From contig NZ_JALTON010000037.1 in assembly GCF_027000115.1 (NCBI RefSeq), forward strand, positions 1 to 64,000: a stretch of DNA of 64,000 nt, given 5' to 3'. Below are positions 26,905-37,069 of the stretch, piece by piece. The translations under genes and the position numbers were made by a program. The stretch's first letter is position 1, and the number at the start of each line of letters is the position of its first letter. A model generated the notes under the pieces. The model saw nothing but the letters and a program-made list of their open reading frames with translations, ran no database searches and was not told the origin of the DNA. Source of the stretch: Thiohalobacter sp. (GTDB taxonomy: Bacteria; Pseudomonadota; Gammaproteobacteria; Thiohalobacterales; Thiohalobacteraceae).

Positions 26905-27087
26905 AACCCGTCCGGGTTGGCCTTGCGGTATTGGTGGAGGCGGCGGGAATCGACACTTAGGACCTCCTGCGGAGGTCCATCAAGTGTACCTGCGCCTCGC
27001 TTCGGCAACCCGCAAACGCGGGCTCTCATCCACACCACCCCCACCAGACAAAAAGGGCCGCCTTGCGGCGGCCCTTTATGTTTGGTG
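26899..27087. repeat. Left 189-bp direct repeat flanking the restriction island
   Basis: Same length as 35832-36020 and about 93% identical (14 mismatches by eye). Contents in order: a 26-bp perfect hairpin (26899-26924), a 23-bp copy of the tmRNA 3' end (26931-26953), a second hairpin (GGACCTCC/GGAGGTCC with flanking ACACTT/AAGTGT), a copy of the ssrA terminator (~27050-27077) and TTTGGTG. After 27087 the sequence diverges from the right copy, which continues into ssrA. Confidence 0.9.
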
Positions 27088-27333
27088 CTGGATGGGTCTC
27101 CCGCTACAAACCTTCGCTTCTGAGAAGGATGATGATGCCTTATAGAGCGTGATAACTGATTGAGAAGCCAGCGGAAAGCTGCGTGCCTTCAATCCTGACC
27201 TTTGCCCGTAAACCGCCATAGCGGCCAACCGATTCGATTCCGACACCCGGAATCGAACCCTTATCCCGTAACTTGCTATTCATGCCCCCACGAGCCTTCA
27301 TGAGCCTCCCGAATCCGACATTAGGAGGCAGCC
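27088..27333. other. Island left end without a convincing gene
   Basis: Between the left repeat and the excisionase-like gene. A minus-strand frame of 47-77 codons (27140-27373) is open but lacks a ribosome-binding site and overlaps the next gene. GGAATCGAACCC at ~27249 matches a T-arm complement as in tmRNA/tRNA, possibly a remnant of another attachment sequence. Confidence 0.4.
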
Positions 27334-27564
27334 ATGGAAATTCGCCATCTGACCCAACGCGAACTTGCCGCACGCTGGCGCCTGAGTGAGGCTACTCTCG
27401 AGCGCTGGCGTGGAGAGGGGCTTGGCCCCCAATATCTGAAACTGCATGGCCGCGTGCTATACCGAATCGTTGACGTTGAAGCCTATGAGGAACAGTGTCT
27501 GAGGTCTTCGACGGCAGAGGCAGCAAACATGGGCCCTCGCCTGGTGAAAGATTCTGCAAGTTAG
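27334..27564 (+). CDS. AlpA/excisionase-like DNA-binding protein
   Basis: 76 residues, preceded by AGGAGGC. MEIRHLTQRELAARWRLSEATLERWRGEGLGPQYLKLHGRVLYR (given here in parts: LTQRELAARWRLSEATLERW, then GPQYLKLHGRVLYRIVDVEAY) is the MerR-like winged helix of AlpA and excisionase proteins. Such proteins direct excision or activate integrase genes of islands. It is the first gene inside the island and may be the remaining piece of its mobility module. Confidence 0.7.
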   Translation: MEIRHLTQRELAARWRLSEATLERWRGEGLGPQYLKLHGRVLYRIVDVEAYEEQCLRSSTAEAANMGPRLVKDSAS

Positions 27565-27650
27565 TGAAGCTGGCGCCAAGTGGTATCGCGATATAACGCA
27601 TTGTTTGTAAAGGGTTAAGCATGTCAAGAGTTGCTGCGGGCCACTGAGGG

Positions 27651-27685
27651 TTGAAAATGTTTGCGATATCGCATATATTGCAAAC

Positions 27686-27686
<1 letters not shown>
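27651..27686 (+). promoter_or_regulatory. hsdM promoter with XRE operator; likely leaderless start
   Basis: TTGAAA (27651-27656), 17 bp, TATATT (27674-27679): a near-consensus sigma70 promoter. The spacer contains the palindrome GCGATATCGC (27663-27672), framed by GTTTGC and GCAAAC. A related palindrome TATCGCGATA lies at 27584-27593. The predicted transcript begins at or beside the ATG at 27686, and no Shine-Dalgarno is present. Confidence 0.7.
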
Positions 27687-29505
<1,819 letters not shown>

Positions 29506-29509
<4 letters not shown>

Positions 29510-30771
29510 GTGGTCGGATCAGTACTGTCAGACTCGGCGATCCAGGGGTCGCAGAGGTTATTCTTGGTCAGTCACCGCCTTCATCGTCCTATAACGATGT
29601 GGGTGATGGCCTGCCTTTCTTTCAAGGCAAGGCAGATTTTGGTCTGTTGCATCCAATTCCTAGGAAATGGTGTAACGCTGGGAGAAAGTTTGCGGCGGCG
29701 GGAGATATCCTGATGTCCGTCAGGGCGCCCGTTGGTGATGTGAACATTGCTACCAGCGATTGCGTCATCGGCCGCGGTATTGCTGCGATCCGCGCCGGGT
29801 CAAGAACTGATCCATGGTTCCTCTATTTCGCATTGTTCTATTCAAAGCCAGTCCTCGAAGGAAGAGCTACGGGGTCGACGTTTGCAAGCGTCAACAAAGC
29901 GACTTTGAACGACCTCGATATCCCCTTTCCTGAGAGAGCCGAGCAGGTAGCCATCGGATTGATACTTCGGAACCTCGTAGAGAAGATCGAACAAGAGGGT
30001 TCGATTATTTCAACAGCCCATAATCTTAAACGTGCCGCCATGCGTGAGCTGTTCACGCGTGGCCTGCGCGGTGAGCCGCAGAAGGAAACTGATATTGGGC
30101 CGGTGCCGGAGAGTTGGGCTGCAATACCCGTTGCTCAGCTCGGAGTCGTCAAAGGCGGCAAACGGATGCCGAAAGGTGTTTCACTTGTTCGGGAGAATAC
30201 CGGACGTCCATATATCCGCGTCACTGACTTCAAGGATCACAGTGTGCGTGACGAAGGTATTCTGTTCGTTCCGGTTGGTTATGAAGACGTCATTCGTCGC
30301 TATCGAATTTCCAGTAAAGACGTCTATATTTCAATCGCTGGTAGCATTGGTTTGGTTGGCCAGGTTCCAGAACATTTGGATGATGCGAATCTTACGGAAA
30401 ATGCGGCCAAAATCGTGTTCGAGCGCGATGATGTACTTCCCCAGTATGTGATGTATGCGTTGGCGAGTGACGCTTGTCAAGAGCAGATCGGACGTGCCAC
30501 GTCCAAGAACGCACAACCCAAGCTGGCTCTAAGTCGCATTGAGCAAATTCTCGTTCCGTTTCCCCCCATGCTTGAAGAACAAAAGGAAGTCGTTTCTGTA
30601 CTGGATGCTATTGGACGCAAGATCGACCTGCACCGCAAGAAACGCGCTGTGTTGGAGGAACTTTTCAAAGCCCTGCTCCACAAGTTGATGACCGGCGAGA
30701 TCCGGGTCGACGAACTGGACCTGTCGGCGCTGGAGGGTGTCGGTACCGATTCGGGCGGGGTGGCGGCTTGA
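29506..30771 (+). CDS. hsdS: Type I restriction enzyme specificity subunit
   Basis: 421 residues with two target-recognition domains, ~residues 1-160 and ~200-380, each ending in a long helix ([24 protein letters not shown] and [25 protein letters not shown]) that forms the spacer coiled coil. The conserved joins [12 protein letters not shown] and [16 protein letters not shown] are typical. It dictates a bipartite recognition sequence, which cannot be predicted here. Base composition is lower in GC than its neighbours, consistent with recent transfer of specificity domains. Confidence 0.92.
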
Positions 30772-31430
30772 GCCGGTGCGCCTACATCTTTCTCGACGAG
30801 GCAGGGAATTTCGATTTCTCGCCTACCGGAACCCGCTACTTCGTGCTCACCAGCGTGAGCGCTCGCCGTCCTTTCGCCCCGCACGGGCCATTGGACGACT
30901 ACAAGCACGACTGCCTGGAGTATGGACTCGATACCGAATATTTCCACTGCGCCGAGGACAATCCACGGGTGCGCCGCCGGGTGTTCGAGCTGATTGCCGC
31001 CCATCTGGATGGACTGCGGATCGACAGCCTGATCGTGGAAAAGCCCAAGACCGGCCCTGCGCTTCGGGAGGACAGGCGCTTCTATCCAGAAATGCTGGGC
31101 TATCTACTGAAGTATGTGCTGCCGAGGGAGCTGAACGGCGATACCGAGGAGGTGATCGTCATCACCGATACCATTCCGGTGCAAAAGAAACGTCGTGCCA
31201 TCGAGAAAGCGATCCACGGGACACTGGCTGAGATGTTGCCGGCGGGGATGCGCTACCGCGTGCTGCACCACCAGTCTCGCTCCCATTACGGCCTGCAGGT
31301 GGCGGATTACTGCTGCTGGGCGGTATTTCGCAAATGGCAGAGAGGGGAGACGGAGCACTACGACCGGATCAGGCCGGCGCTGCGGAGCGAGTTCGATATT
31401 TTCCGCACAGGAACAAGGTATTACTACTGA
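30768..31430 (+). CDS. DUF3800 protein within the restriction operon
   Basis: 220 residues, started at the TTG at 30768 that overlaps the hsdS stop (TTGA). The DUF3800 marks are an N-terminal YIFLDEAGNF with a conserved Asp-Glu, a central VIVITDTIPVQKKRR strand with Asp, and a C-terminal HYGLQVADYCCWAVFRKW, an arrangement reminiscent of RNase H-like nucleases. DUF3800 proteins often occur with restriction or other defence genes, but their role is not established. Coupled translation with hsdS suggests it works with this system. Confidence 0.82.
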   Translation: MSRCAYIFLDEAGNFDFSPTGTRYFVLTSVSARRPFAPHGPLDDYKHDCLEYGLDTEYFHCAEDNPRVRRRVFELIAAHLDGLRIDSLIVEKPKTGPALREDRRFYPEMLGYLLKYVLPRELNGDTEEVIVITDTIPVQKKRRAIEKAIHGTLAEMLPAGMRYRVLHHQSRSHYGLQVADYCCWAVFRKWQRGETEHYDRIRPALRSEFDIFRTGTRYYY

Positions 31431-31458
31431 TATGGGTTTTGCCACGCCACAAAAAACG

Positions 31459-31570
31459 ACCCCCCCGACTACTCCGTTACCGGAGAGAGCCCCTTGGGCT
31501 CTTGTCATCGGGGGGGGACCTTTGAGTACCAGTATAGCTGTCGGCTACCGTCAAGTCCACTTGACTTTTT
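31459..31570 (+). ncRNA. Candidate structured leader and attenuator before hsdR
   Basis: Between the DUF3800 gene and hsdR the RNA can form a three-way junction: P1 CCCCCCCGA (31460-31468) with TCGGGGGGG (31508-31516); P2 CTCCG (31472-31476) with CGGAG (31481-31485), loop TTAC; P3 AGAGCCC (31486-31492) with GGGCTCT (31496-31502). Downstream GTCAAGT/ACTTGAC (31550-31565) followed by TTTTT is an intrinsic terminator. The hsdR ribosome-binding site follows 10 bp later. Not matched to a known RNA family. Confidence 0.55.
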
Positions 31571-31589
31571 CCGGCCCCGGAGGTGCGCC

Positions 31590-34532
31590 ATGACCACCCT
31601 CAAGATCAGCGAGGCTGGCACGGTGCAGTTCCCCATGGTGCGCCACGTCGAGGAGATTGGCTGGACGACGTTGACGCCCTATGAGGCCCTGGCCAGCCGC
31701 GGGGGCGAGGCCGGCGCCTTCCTTCGGGACGTGCTGGAGGCCAAGCTGGCCGAGTTCAACCCGTGGCTGTCGGCGGACGCGGTGCGGGCGGTGGTGGAGA
31801 AGCTGGATGCCCTGCCGGCCACCATCGAAGGAAACCGTGAGCTGCTGGCTTGGCTGCGGGGCGAGCGCCAATGGTACGACGAGGCCGAGAAACGCCACCG
31901 GCGGGTGCAGCTCATCGACTTCGATAATGTTGAAGCCAACGCTTTTCACGTGACCTGGGAATGGAAAATCAAGCCCCCGGCGCGCAAGGGCAACCGTGCA
32001 GACCTGATGTTCGTGGTCAATGGTGTGCCCGTGTGTATCGTCGAGCACAAAAACCCCAAGGACGGTAATGCCATCGAGCGGGCGATCCAGCAGCTGCGTC
32101 GTTACGAACTGGAAACACCGGAGCTGCTGGCCGCCCCCCAGCTCTTCAATGTGACGCATCTGCTCGACTACTGGTACGGGGTGACCTGGAACGTGAATCG
32201 GCGTTTCATGGCGCGCTGGAAACAGCAACCCGACGAGACCTATCGTTTTGCTGTTCAGTCGTTCTTCGAGCGCACGGACTTTCTGCGCACCTTGCAGCAC
32301 TGGATCCTCTTTTACGTTCAGGACGGGGAGACGCGCAAATCGGTCCTGCGCCAGCACCAACGGCGCGCCATCGATGCCATCCTCGATCGGTGCCTGGACA
32401 AGGCCAGGAACCGTGGCTTGATCTGGCACACCCAGGGCTCCGGCAAGACCTTTACCTTGCTGTCCGCGGCACGACAGATCCTGGAAGACAAGGCCCGATT
32501 TGGCAATGCCACCGTCATGCTGGTCGTGGACCGCACCGAACTGGAGGGCCAGCTCAAGGGCTGGGTCGAACGGCTATTGGGGGAGATGCAACAGCAGGAT
32601 ATCGCGGTAAAACGGGCCAACAACAAAGCAGAATTGCAGGCCCTTCTGGATGCCGACTTCCGTGGCCTGATCATCTCGATGATCCACAAGTTCGAGGCGA
32701 TAAAGAAGGACAGCTGCACCCGCGACAACGTCTATGTCTTCATCGACGAGGCCCATCGTTCCGTGGCCAGGGAACTGGGGACTTACCTGATGGCCGCCGT
32801 GCCCAATGCTACTATCATTGGTTTCACTGGAACCCCAATTGCCCGTACCTCACAGGGCGAGGGGACCTTCAAGATCTTCGGTGCCCAGGACGAGCGGGGT
32901 TACCTCGACAAGTATTCGATCGCAGAGTCCATCGAGGATGAAACCACACTGCCAATCAAGCACATGATGGCCCCGAGCACGATGACCGTGCCCGCCGAGC
33001 AACTGGACAAGGAGTTTTTCGCCCTGGCGGACAGTGAAGGCGTGACGGATGTCGAGGAACTCAACAAGGTGCTCGACCGGGCAGTGGGGCTTCGCACATT
33101 CCTGTCCGCGGACGACCGCATCGAAAAGGTGGCAGCGTTCGTTGCGGAGCACTTCAAGGAGAACGTGCTGCCATTGGGGTACAAGGCATTTCTCGTTGCA
33201 GTCAATCGCGAGGCCTGCGCCAAATACAAGGAAGCCTTGGACAAACGCTTGCCCCCTGAGTGGTCGCAGCCCGTGTATACGGCGAATGCGGCGGATGCCA
33301 TCGACCGTCCTTTGGCCGCCAAGCATCAACTCTCTCCGGAAAAGGAGGAGGAAGTCCGGCTCCTCTTCAAGAAGCCGACCGAGAACCCCAAGATCCTGAT
33401 TGTCACAGACAAACTGCTCACGGGGTACGATGCGCCGCTTCTGTACTGCCTCTATCTCGACAAGCCAATGCGCGACCATGTGCTGCTGCAGGCGATAGCC
33501 CGTGTCAATCGTCCCTACGTGGACGACAAAGGCGTGCAGAAGCGCGTGGGGTTGGTGGTGGACTTCGTGGGTGTGCTCCGCGAGCTCAAGAAGGCCTTGC
33601 AATTCGATTCCAGTGATGTGAGCGGCGTCATCGAAGACCTCGATGTCCTGCTTCATGACTTCCAGGAGAAGATTGCAGACGCTGAGAAGGAGTACCTCGA
33701 GGCTGGAACAAATGGTGGTTTGGACGAACGGTTGGAGCGTTTGGTCTATGGTCGTTTCCTCGATCCGGAGGCACGCAAGGCCTTCTTCGACGCCTACAAG
33801 GACATCGAGGTCTTGTGGGAGATTTTGTCTCCATCGCCCGAGCTGCGCGACCACATCGCTACCTATAAACACCTGAGCCAGCTGTATGCGGCAGTTCGCA
33901 ATGCCTACTATGCCGAGAAGGTGGGGTTCGTCGCGGATCTTGCCTACAAGACCCGACGGTTGATCGAGGAGAGTGCAACACAGGAAGGTCTGGGCCGACT
34001 CACAAAAAGCGTGACGTTCGACGTCCAGACTCTGGAATCATTGCGTAGTGAGAAAGGACCCGACGAGGGAAAGGTGTTCAACCTGGTGCGGGGGTTGCAG
34101 CATGAAATGGACGAAAATCCAGAAACCGCACCCGTATTACAGCCCCTGAAAGATCGTGCCGACCGCATTCTCAAGGATCTCGAGGAGCGCAAGACCACGG
34201 GCTTGGCAGCCATGGACCTGCTTGCGCAACTTGCGGAGGAAAAGGAGGCTGCACTCAGGTCGGCACAAGAGAGCGGTTTGTCGCCACGGGCCTTCTCTGT
34301 CTACTGGACACTGCGCCAGGATCGGGCGCTTGCTGAAGCTGGGATTGACGCGATGGAAATCGCAAAGGAGACCGAAGATCTGCTTATCCGCTTTCCCAAT
34401 GCGGCAGTGAATTCGGATGAGCAGCGGCGCTTCCGGGCGGCTCTCTACAAACCCCTTCTGGCGCTTTCCAAGGAAGAGCGCGCCCGCGTTGTTGAACTCG
34501 TGGTCAAATTATCACTGACGGAGAGTGAATGA
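31590..34532 (+). CDS. hsdR: Type I restriction enzyme endonuclease/translocase subunit
   Basis: 980 residues from the ATG at 31590, preceded by CCGGAGGTG. The N-terminal nuclease has the [20 protein letters not shown] motif (D...ExK, ~residues 137-155). The SF2 motor has Walker A HTQGSGKT (~280), DEAH box VFIDEAHRS (~383), GFTGTPI (motif III) and [12 protein letters not shown] (motif VI). The C-terminal ~250 residues form the helical domain that docks on HsdM/HsdS. It translocates DNA and cuts far from the unmethylated site. Preceded by a candidate attenuator, perhaps limiting restriction until methylation is established. Confidence 0.93.
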   Translation: MTTLKISEAGTVQFPMVRHVEEIGWTTLTPYEALASRGGEAGAFLRDVLEAKLAEFNPWLSADAVRAVVEKLDALPATIEGNRELLAWLRGERQWYDEAEKRHRRVQLIDFDNVEANAFHVTWEWKIKPPARKGNRADLMFVVNGVPVCIVEHKNPKDGNAIERAIQQLRRYELETPELLAAPQLFNVTHLLDYWYGVTWNVNRRFMARWKQQPDETYRFAVQSFFERTDFLRTLQHWILFYVQDGETRKSVLRQHQRRAIDAILDRCLDKARNRGLIWHTQGSGKTFTLLSAARQILEDKARFGNATVMLVVDRTELEGQLKGWVERLLGEMQQQDIAVKRANNKAELQALLDADFRGLIISMIHKFEAIKKDSCTRDNVYVFIDEAHRSVARELGTYLMAAVPNATIIGFTGTPIARTSQGEGTFKIFGAQDERGYLDKYSIAESIEDETTLPIKHMMAPSTMTVPAEQLDKEFFALADSEGVTDVEELNKVLDRAVGLRTFLSADDRIEKVAAFVAEHFKENVLPLGYKAFLVAVNREACAKYKEALDKRLPPEWSQPVYTANAADAIDRPLAAKHQLSPEKEEEVRLLFKKPTENPKILIVTDKLLTGYDAPLLYCLYLDKPMRDHVLLQAIARVNRPYVDDKGVQKRVGLVVDFVGVLRELKKALQFDSSDVSGVIEDLDVLLHDFQEKIADAEKEYLEAGTNGGLDERLERLVYGRFLDPEARKAFFDAYKDIEVLWEILSPSPELRDHIATYKHLSQLYAAVRNAYYAEKVGFVADLAYKTRRLIEESATQEGLGRLTKSVTFDVQTLESLRSEKGPDEGKVFNLVRGLQHEMDENPETAPVLQPLKDRADRILKDLEERKTTGLAAMDLLAQLAEEKEAALRSAQESGLSPRAFSVYWTLRQDRALAEAGIDAMEIAKETEDLLIRFPNAAVNSDEQRRFRAALYKPLLALSKEERARVVELVVKLSLTESE

Positions 34533-34891
34533 TGAAGGCCAATGGGACGGGGCGGCGTGAGAAGGGGGCGAGACCTCGAGCGGTATCTGCAAAGAGCTCG
34601 CTCTATCCGGCTCAGGAGCTCAAACGTCGCACCATCGCGTGGGCGGTCAAGCTGCGTGTCAATCCAAAGGTGGTTCGGGTTCAGGAAATGCGTCGCAAAT
34701 GGGGTTCATGCTCATCAGCGGGTACAATTACCTTGTCAGCGGACCTTGTTGAACAGGATGAGCGTTTCCAGGATTACGTCATCGTTCATGAACTATTGCA
34801 TCTCCGCTATTCAAGCCATGGGCGGGTTTTCAAGGCACTGATGAGTGCACATGTGCCGGGGTGGCGTGAGCTTGAAATGATACGATATTGA
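34529..34891 (+). CDS. YgjP/SprT-like zinc metal-dependent hydrolase
   Basis: 120 residues. Its ATG overlaps the hsdR stop (ATGA); another ATG follows at once. The motif [15 protein letters not shown] contains HExxH with a third histidine, and [19 protein letters not shown] is the WGSC signature of YgjP-like (DUF45) proteins. Full-length YgjP is about 170-230 residues, so this is a short form keeping the catalytic half. Genes of this type often follow hsdR in type I operons; the role there is unknown. Confidence 0.8.
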   Translation: MMKANGTGRREKGARPRAVSAKSSLYPAQELKRRTIAWAVKLRVNPKVVRVQEMRRKWGSCSSAGTITLSADLVEQDERFQDYVIVHELLHLRYSSHGRVFKALMSAHVPGWRELEMIRY

Positions 34892-34910
34892 GACGGGTTC
34901 TACCCTCTGT

Positions 34911-35549
34911 TTACTCATCCGGCCCGCGATGGGCCGTCTCCTCCTCATCCACCCAGTCCTCCTCGACCCAGGTCATGCCCTTGCGACCCGGGACCTTGCG
35001 AGGGGCACCTGCCTTGTAGCACATGCAGCTTTTGGGGCCATAGCAGAAGGTTTCGAAACGGTAGCGATAGGAGGGGTTCCAGGGATCGATGAGCAACTCC
35101 ACCGGCATTCGGCAGCCCCAGATACAGCTCGTGCACTTGGCCTCATAGGTGCGCGGGTCCAGGCGCCGGTGTCCCCGGGCCCGGTAGGTGGGCAGATCCG
35201 GCGGCACGCCATGGAAGGGCGGTCCAGCCGGTGCCTCATCTGCCACCTCCTCCAGCACCTTGAGGCCGCTGGTCTTGTAGTAGCCCGCGGTCTCCATCCT
35301 GGGATCGGCCACCGGGACCGAGGCGCCGCTGACCACCATGCCGGCCTGGAACCGGTGCTTCTCCTGGGCGGCCTTGCCGATGGCGACCAGGAATTCACCG
35401 GTCTCGTCTCCAAGGCTTCCCTCGATGCGCAGGACATACCCCAGATAGTTGTGCGTGCGCTCATCGAAGGAGCGCAACAGGCGGATACGAGGCTGCACGC
35501 CGAGGAGGCGGCCTTGCCAGGCGAGCTTTGCGGTCGAGGGTTTCTTCAT
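34911..35549 (-). CDS. Hypothetical Cys-rich protein
   Basis: 212 residues, no family recognised. The N-terminal half (RIRLLRSFDERTHNYLGYVLRIEG, EFLVAIGKAAQEKHRFQAGMVVSG) looks like a beta-rich, possibly OB-fold domain. The C-terminal half holds two cysteine groups, CTSCIWGC and CYGPKSCMC, that could form a metal site. Reads opposite to the restriction operon and converges with the hydrolase gene, 19 bp between stops. Its start region is AT-richer than the chromosome. Confidence 0.6.
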   Translation of the reverse strand: MKKPSTAKLAWQGRLLGVQPRIRLLRSFDERTHNYLGYVLRIEGSLGDETGEFLVAIGKAAQEKHRFQAGMVVSGASVPVADPRMETAGYYKTSGLKVLEEVADEAPAGPPFHGVPPDLPTYRARGHRRLDPRTYEAKCTSCIWGCRMPVELLIDPWNPSYRYRFETFCYGPKSCMCYKAGAPRKVPGRKGMTWVEEDWVDEEETAHRGPDE

Positions 35550-35831
35550 ACAGATTCGTCACGCTCCCTGCACGATCAGTCTGCGACAGTGTACCCGCCG
35601 GGTAGCAATTCATGCCATCTAACCTTCCGCTCCGTCCGCGTATAACCTATTGATCTCTCGAATTGTTTAGCTCTCGACTTCCGGACTTCGCTACATGCTC
35701 GCCCTCTCGAAAACAGAGAGGAACGGCCGGATCAGAGAGAAATCCCGGGCAGGATAGGGTGCAGAGGCGGCTCTTGAAGTCAGCAGCTTTCCGCAGGAAT
35801 TCGCGGCAATACAAAGCCTTCGGCAACGAAA
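35550..35831. other. Non-coding island right end
   Basis: Between the Cys-rich gene and the right repeat. It should hold the promoter of the minus-strand gene. A small hairpin (CTCTC...GAGAG around 35705-35722) is visible. No gene is supported. Confidence 0.45.
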
Positions 35832-35857
35832 AAGGCCAACCCGGATGGGTTGGCCTT
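35832..35857 (-). terminator. Old terminator beside a tmRNA 3'-end remnant
   Basis: AAGGCCAACCC and GGGTTGGCCTT around GGAT, with a TTTTT run on the minus strand. It follows the displaced CCACCA copy by a few bases, so it may be the original ssrA terminator. Confidence 0.7.
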
Positions 35858-35984
35858 GGGAATTTGGTGGAGGCGGCGGGAATCGACACTTAGGACCTCC
35901 TGCGGAGGTCCATCAAGTGTACCTGCGCTTCGCTCCGGCAACCCGCATACGCGGATTCTCATCCACACCACCCCCACCAAACAA

Positions 35985-36010
35985 AAAGGGCCACCTTGCG
36001 GCGGCCCTTT
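35985..36010 (-). terminator. Current ssrA terminator
   Basis: On the minus strand AAAGGGCCGCC pairs with GGTGGCCCTTT (one G-U) around GCAA, followed by TTG T-rich sequence, six bases after the tmRNA CCA end. Confidence 0.8.
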
Positions 36011-36015
36011 ATGTT

Positions 36016-36378
36016 TGGTGGAGGCGGCGGGAATCGAACCCGCGTCCGTGAGCTCTCCGCCCTCGGCTCTACATGCTTATCCGCGTCTATTCGTTTAACC
36101 CATGGCTACCCGACGGGCAGGGAAAACCATGGGCGATCCCGGTTGGGTTTTAACGGATCCGCGCCGGGAGCGCTTCACCGCGATCCTGTGAGAGTCGACG
36201 CCCCGAACCTGAACGCACAGGCACGGCTTCAGTGGGACGGCACCCTACTGGGTTTTAAGCAGCGAGTGCGTAGTTGTCGTCGTTGGCAACTATATTTTGC
36301 AGATGGATTTACGAGGAAATCTGCATCCTCGGCATGCACCTCGGGTTTCGCAACCCACGTCGAAACCAGGTCGCCCCC
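36016..36378 (-). ncRNA. ssrA: Transfer-messenger RNA
   Basis: 363 nt. The 5' end GGGGGCGACCTGGTTTCGACG and the 3' end CGGGTTCGATTCCCGCC...CCACCA form the tRNA-like domain: GGGGGCG pairs with CGCCTCC (one G-U) as acceptor stem. The tag reading frame (36255-36287, minus) reads GCC AAC GAC GAC AAC TAC GCA CTC GCT GCT TAA, giving ANDDNYALAA. Rescues stalled ribosomes with SmpB, encoded just upstream. A sigma70 promoter precedes it by about 45 nt. Confidence 0.95.
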
Positions 36379-36424
36379 GATTTCGCACGTTTGGACGCCC
36401 GCCGGGGCGGGAAGTTCCACCCGA

Positions 36425-36453
36425 ATGTTAGGGGCGGGCGGGGTACTTTACAA
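36425..36453 (-). promoter_or_regulatory. ssrA promoter
   Basis: On the minus strand TTGTAA (36448-36453), 17 bp, TAACAT (36425-36430). Transcription would begin about 40 nt before the mature 5' end, leaving a leader for RNase P to remove, as is usual for tmRNA. Confidence 0.6.
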
Positions 36454-36464
36454 GGCCCGGCGGT

Positions 36465-36953
36465 TCAGCGGCCGCCGGATTTCATGATCCGCTGCTTCTC
36501 CCGCTGCCAGTCCCGTTCCTTGAGGCTGGCGCGCTTGTCGTGGGCCTTCTTGCCCTTGGCCAGGCCGATCTCGACCTTGACCCGGCCCCGCTTCCAGTAC
36601 AGGGCCAGCGGGATCAGGGCGTAGCCCTTGCGCTCCACAGCGCCGATCAGCTTGTTGAGTTCTTCGCGGTGGAGCAGCAGCTTGCGGGTCCGGGTGGGAT
36701 CGGGGTGGATGTGGGTGGAGGCAGTGGGCAGGGGTGTGATGTGGGCGCCGAACAGGAAGGCCTCGCCGTCCTTGAGCAGCACATAGGCATCGGTGATCTG
36801 CACCTTGCCGGCGCGCAGGCTCTTGACCTCCCAGCCCTCCAGCGCGATCCCGGCCTCGAAGCGTTCCTCGATGCCGTACTCGTGGCGGGCCTTCTTGTTG
36901 AGCGCGATGGTGCTGCCGCCGCCTGCCTTGCCTTGCTTCTTCTTTTTCGCCAT
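36465..36953 (-). CDS. smpB: SsrA-binding protein SmpB
   Basis: 162 residues from the ATG at 36953 (MAKKKKQ); a start 51 nt upstream would add an unconserved extension. Conserved stretches: [35 protein letters not shown], and the C-terminal tail [24 protein letters not shown] that enters the mRNA channel. It brings tmRNA to stalled ribosomes. Lies immediately upstream of ssrA on the same strand, about 86 bp apart, so the pair is probably co-regulated. Confidence 0.96.
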   Translation of the reverse strand: MAKKKKQGKAGGGSTIALNKKARHEYGIEERFEAGIALEGWEVKSLRAGKVQITDAYVLLKDGEAFLFGAHITPLPTASTHIHPDPTRTRKLLLHREELNKLIGAVERKGYALIPLALYWKRGRVKVEIGLAKGKKAHDKRASLKERDWQREKQRIMKSGGR

Positions 36954-37069
36954 TGGCGCATTATACGCAGCCGGGTCGTTCCGCTCACCCGGAAAATGCG
37001 CCAATTGGTTGAGACAAGGAGGGATTTCCCGGACAATGGGGCGAGTTTCCGGGAGGGAGATTCGGGCAC

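Larger units (their letters stand above)
35832..36020. repeat. Right 189-bp direct repeat, joined to the ssrA 3' end
   Basis: Partner of 26899-27087. Within it the 23-bp tmRNA 3'-end copy lies at 35864-35886, and the genuine tmRNA end repeats the same 23 bp at 36015-36037, exactly 151 bp apart, leaving a 151-bp segment between two attachment cores. In loop regions the two repeats differ but both hairpins stay perfectly paired. Confidence 0.9.

Noticed and set aside
26832-27044. Similar small minus-strand frames in both 189-bp repeats (also 35780-35980)
   Set aside because: The likeness of the two frames comes only from the repeats; they run through the tmRNA-end copy and hairpins.
27240-27290. 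A tRNA-like T-arm near 27249
   Set aside because: GGTTCGATTCC alone; no acceptor, D or anticodon arm could be assembled around it.
27140-27373. A possible 77-residue minus-strand protein
   Set aside because: GTG start overlaps the excisionase-like gene, there is no ribosome-binding site and no similarity recognised.
31450-31520. Hammerhead or twister ribozyme in the hsdR leader
   Set aside because: Three helices are present, but the conserved core nucleotides of those ribozymes are not.
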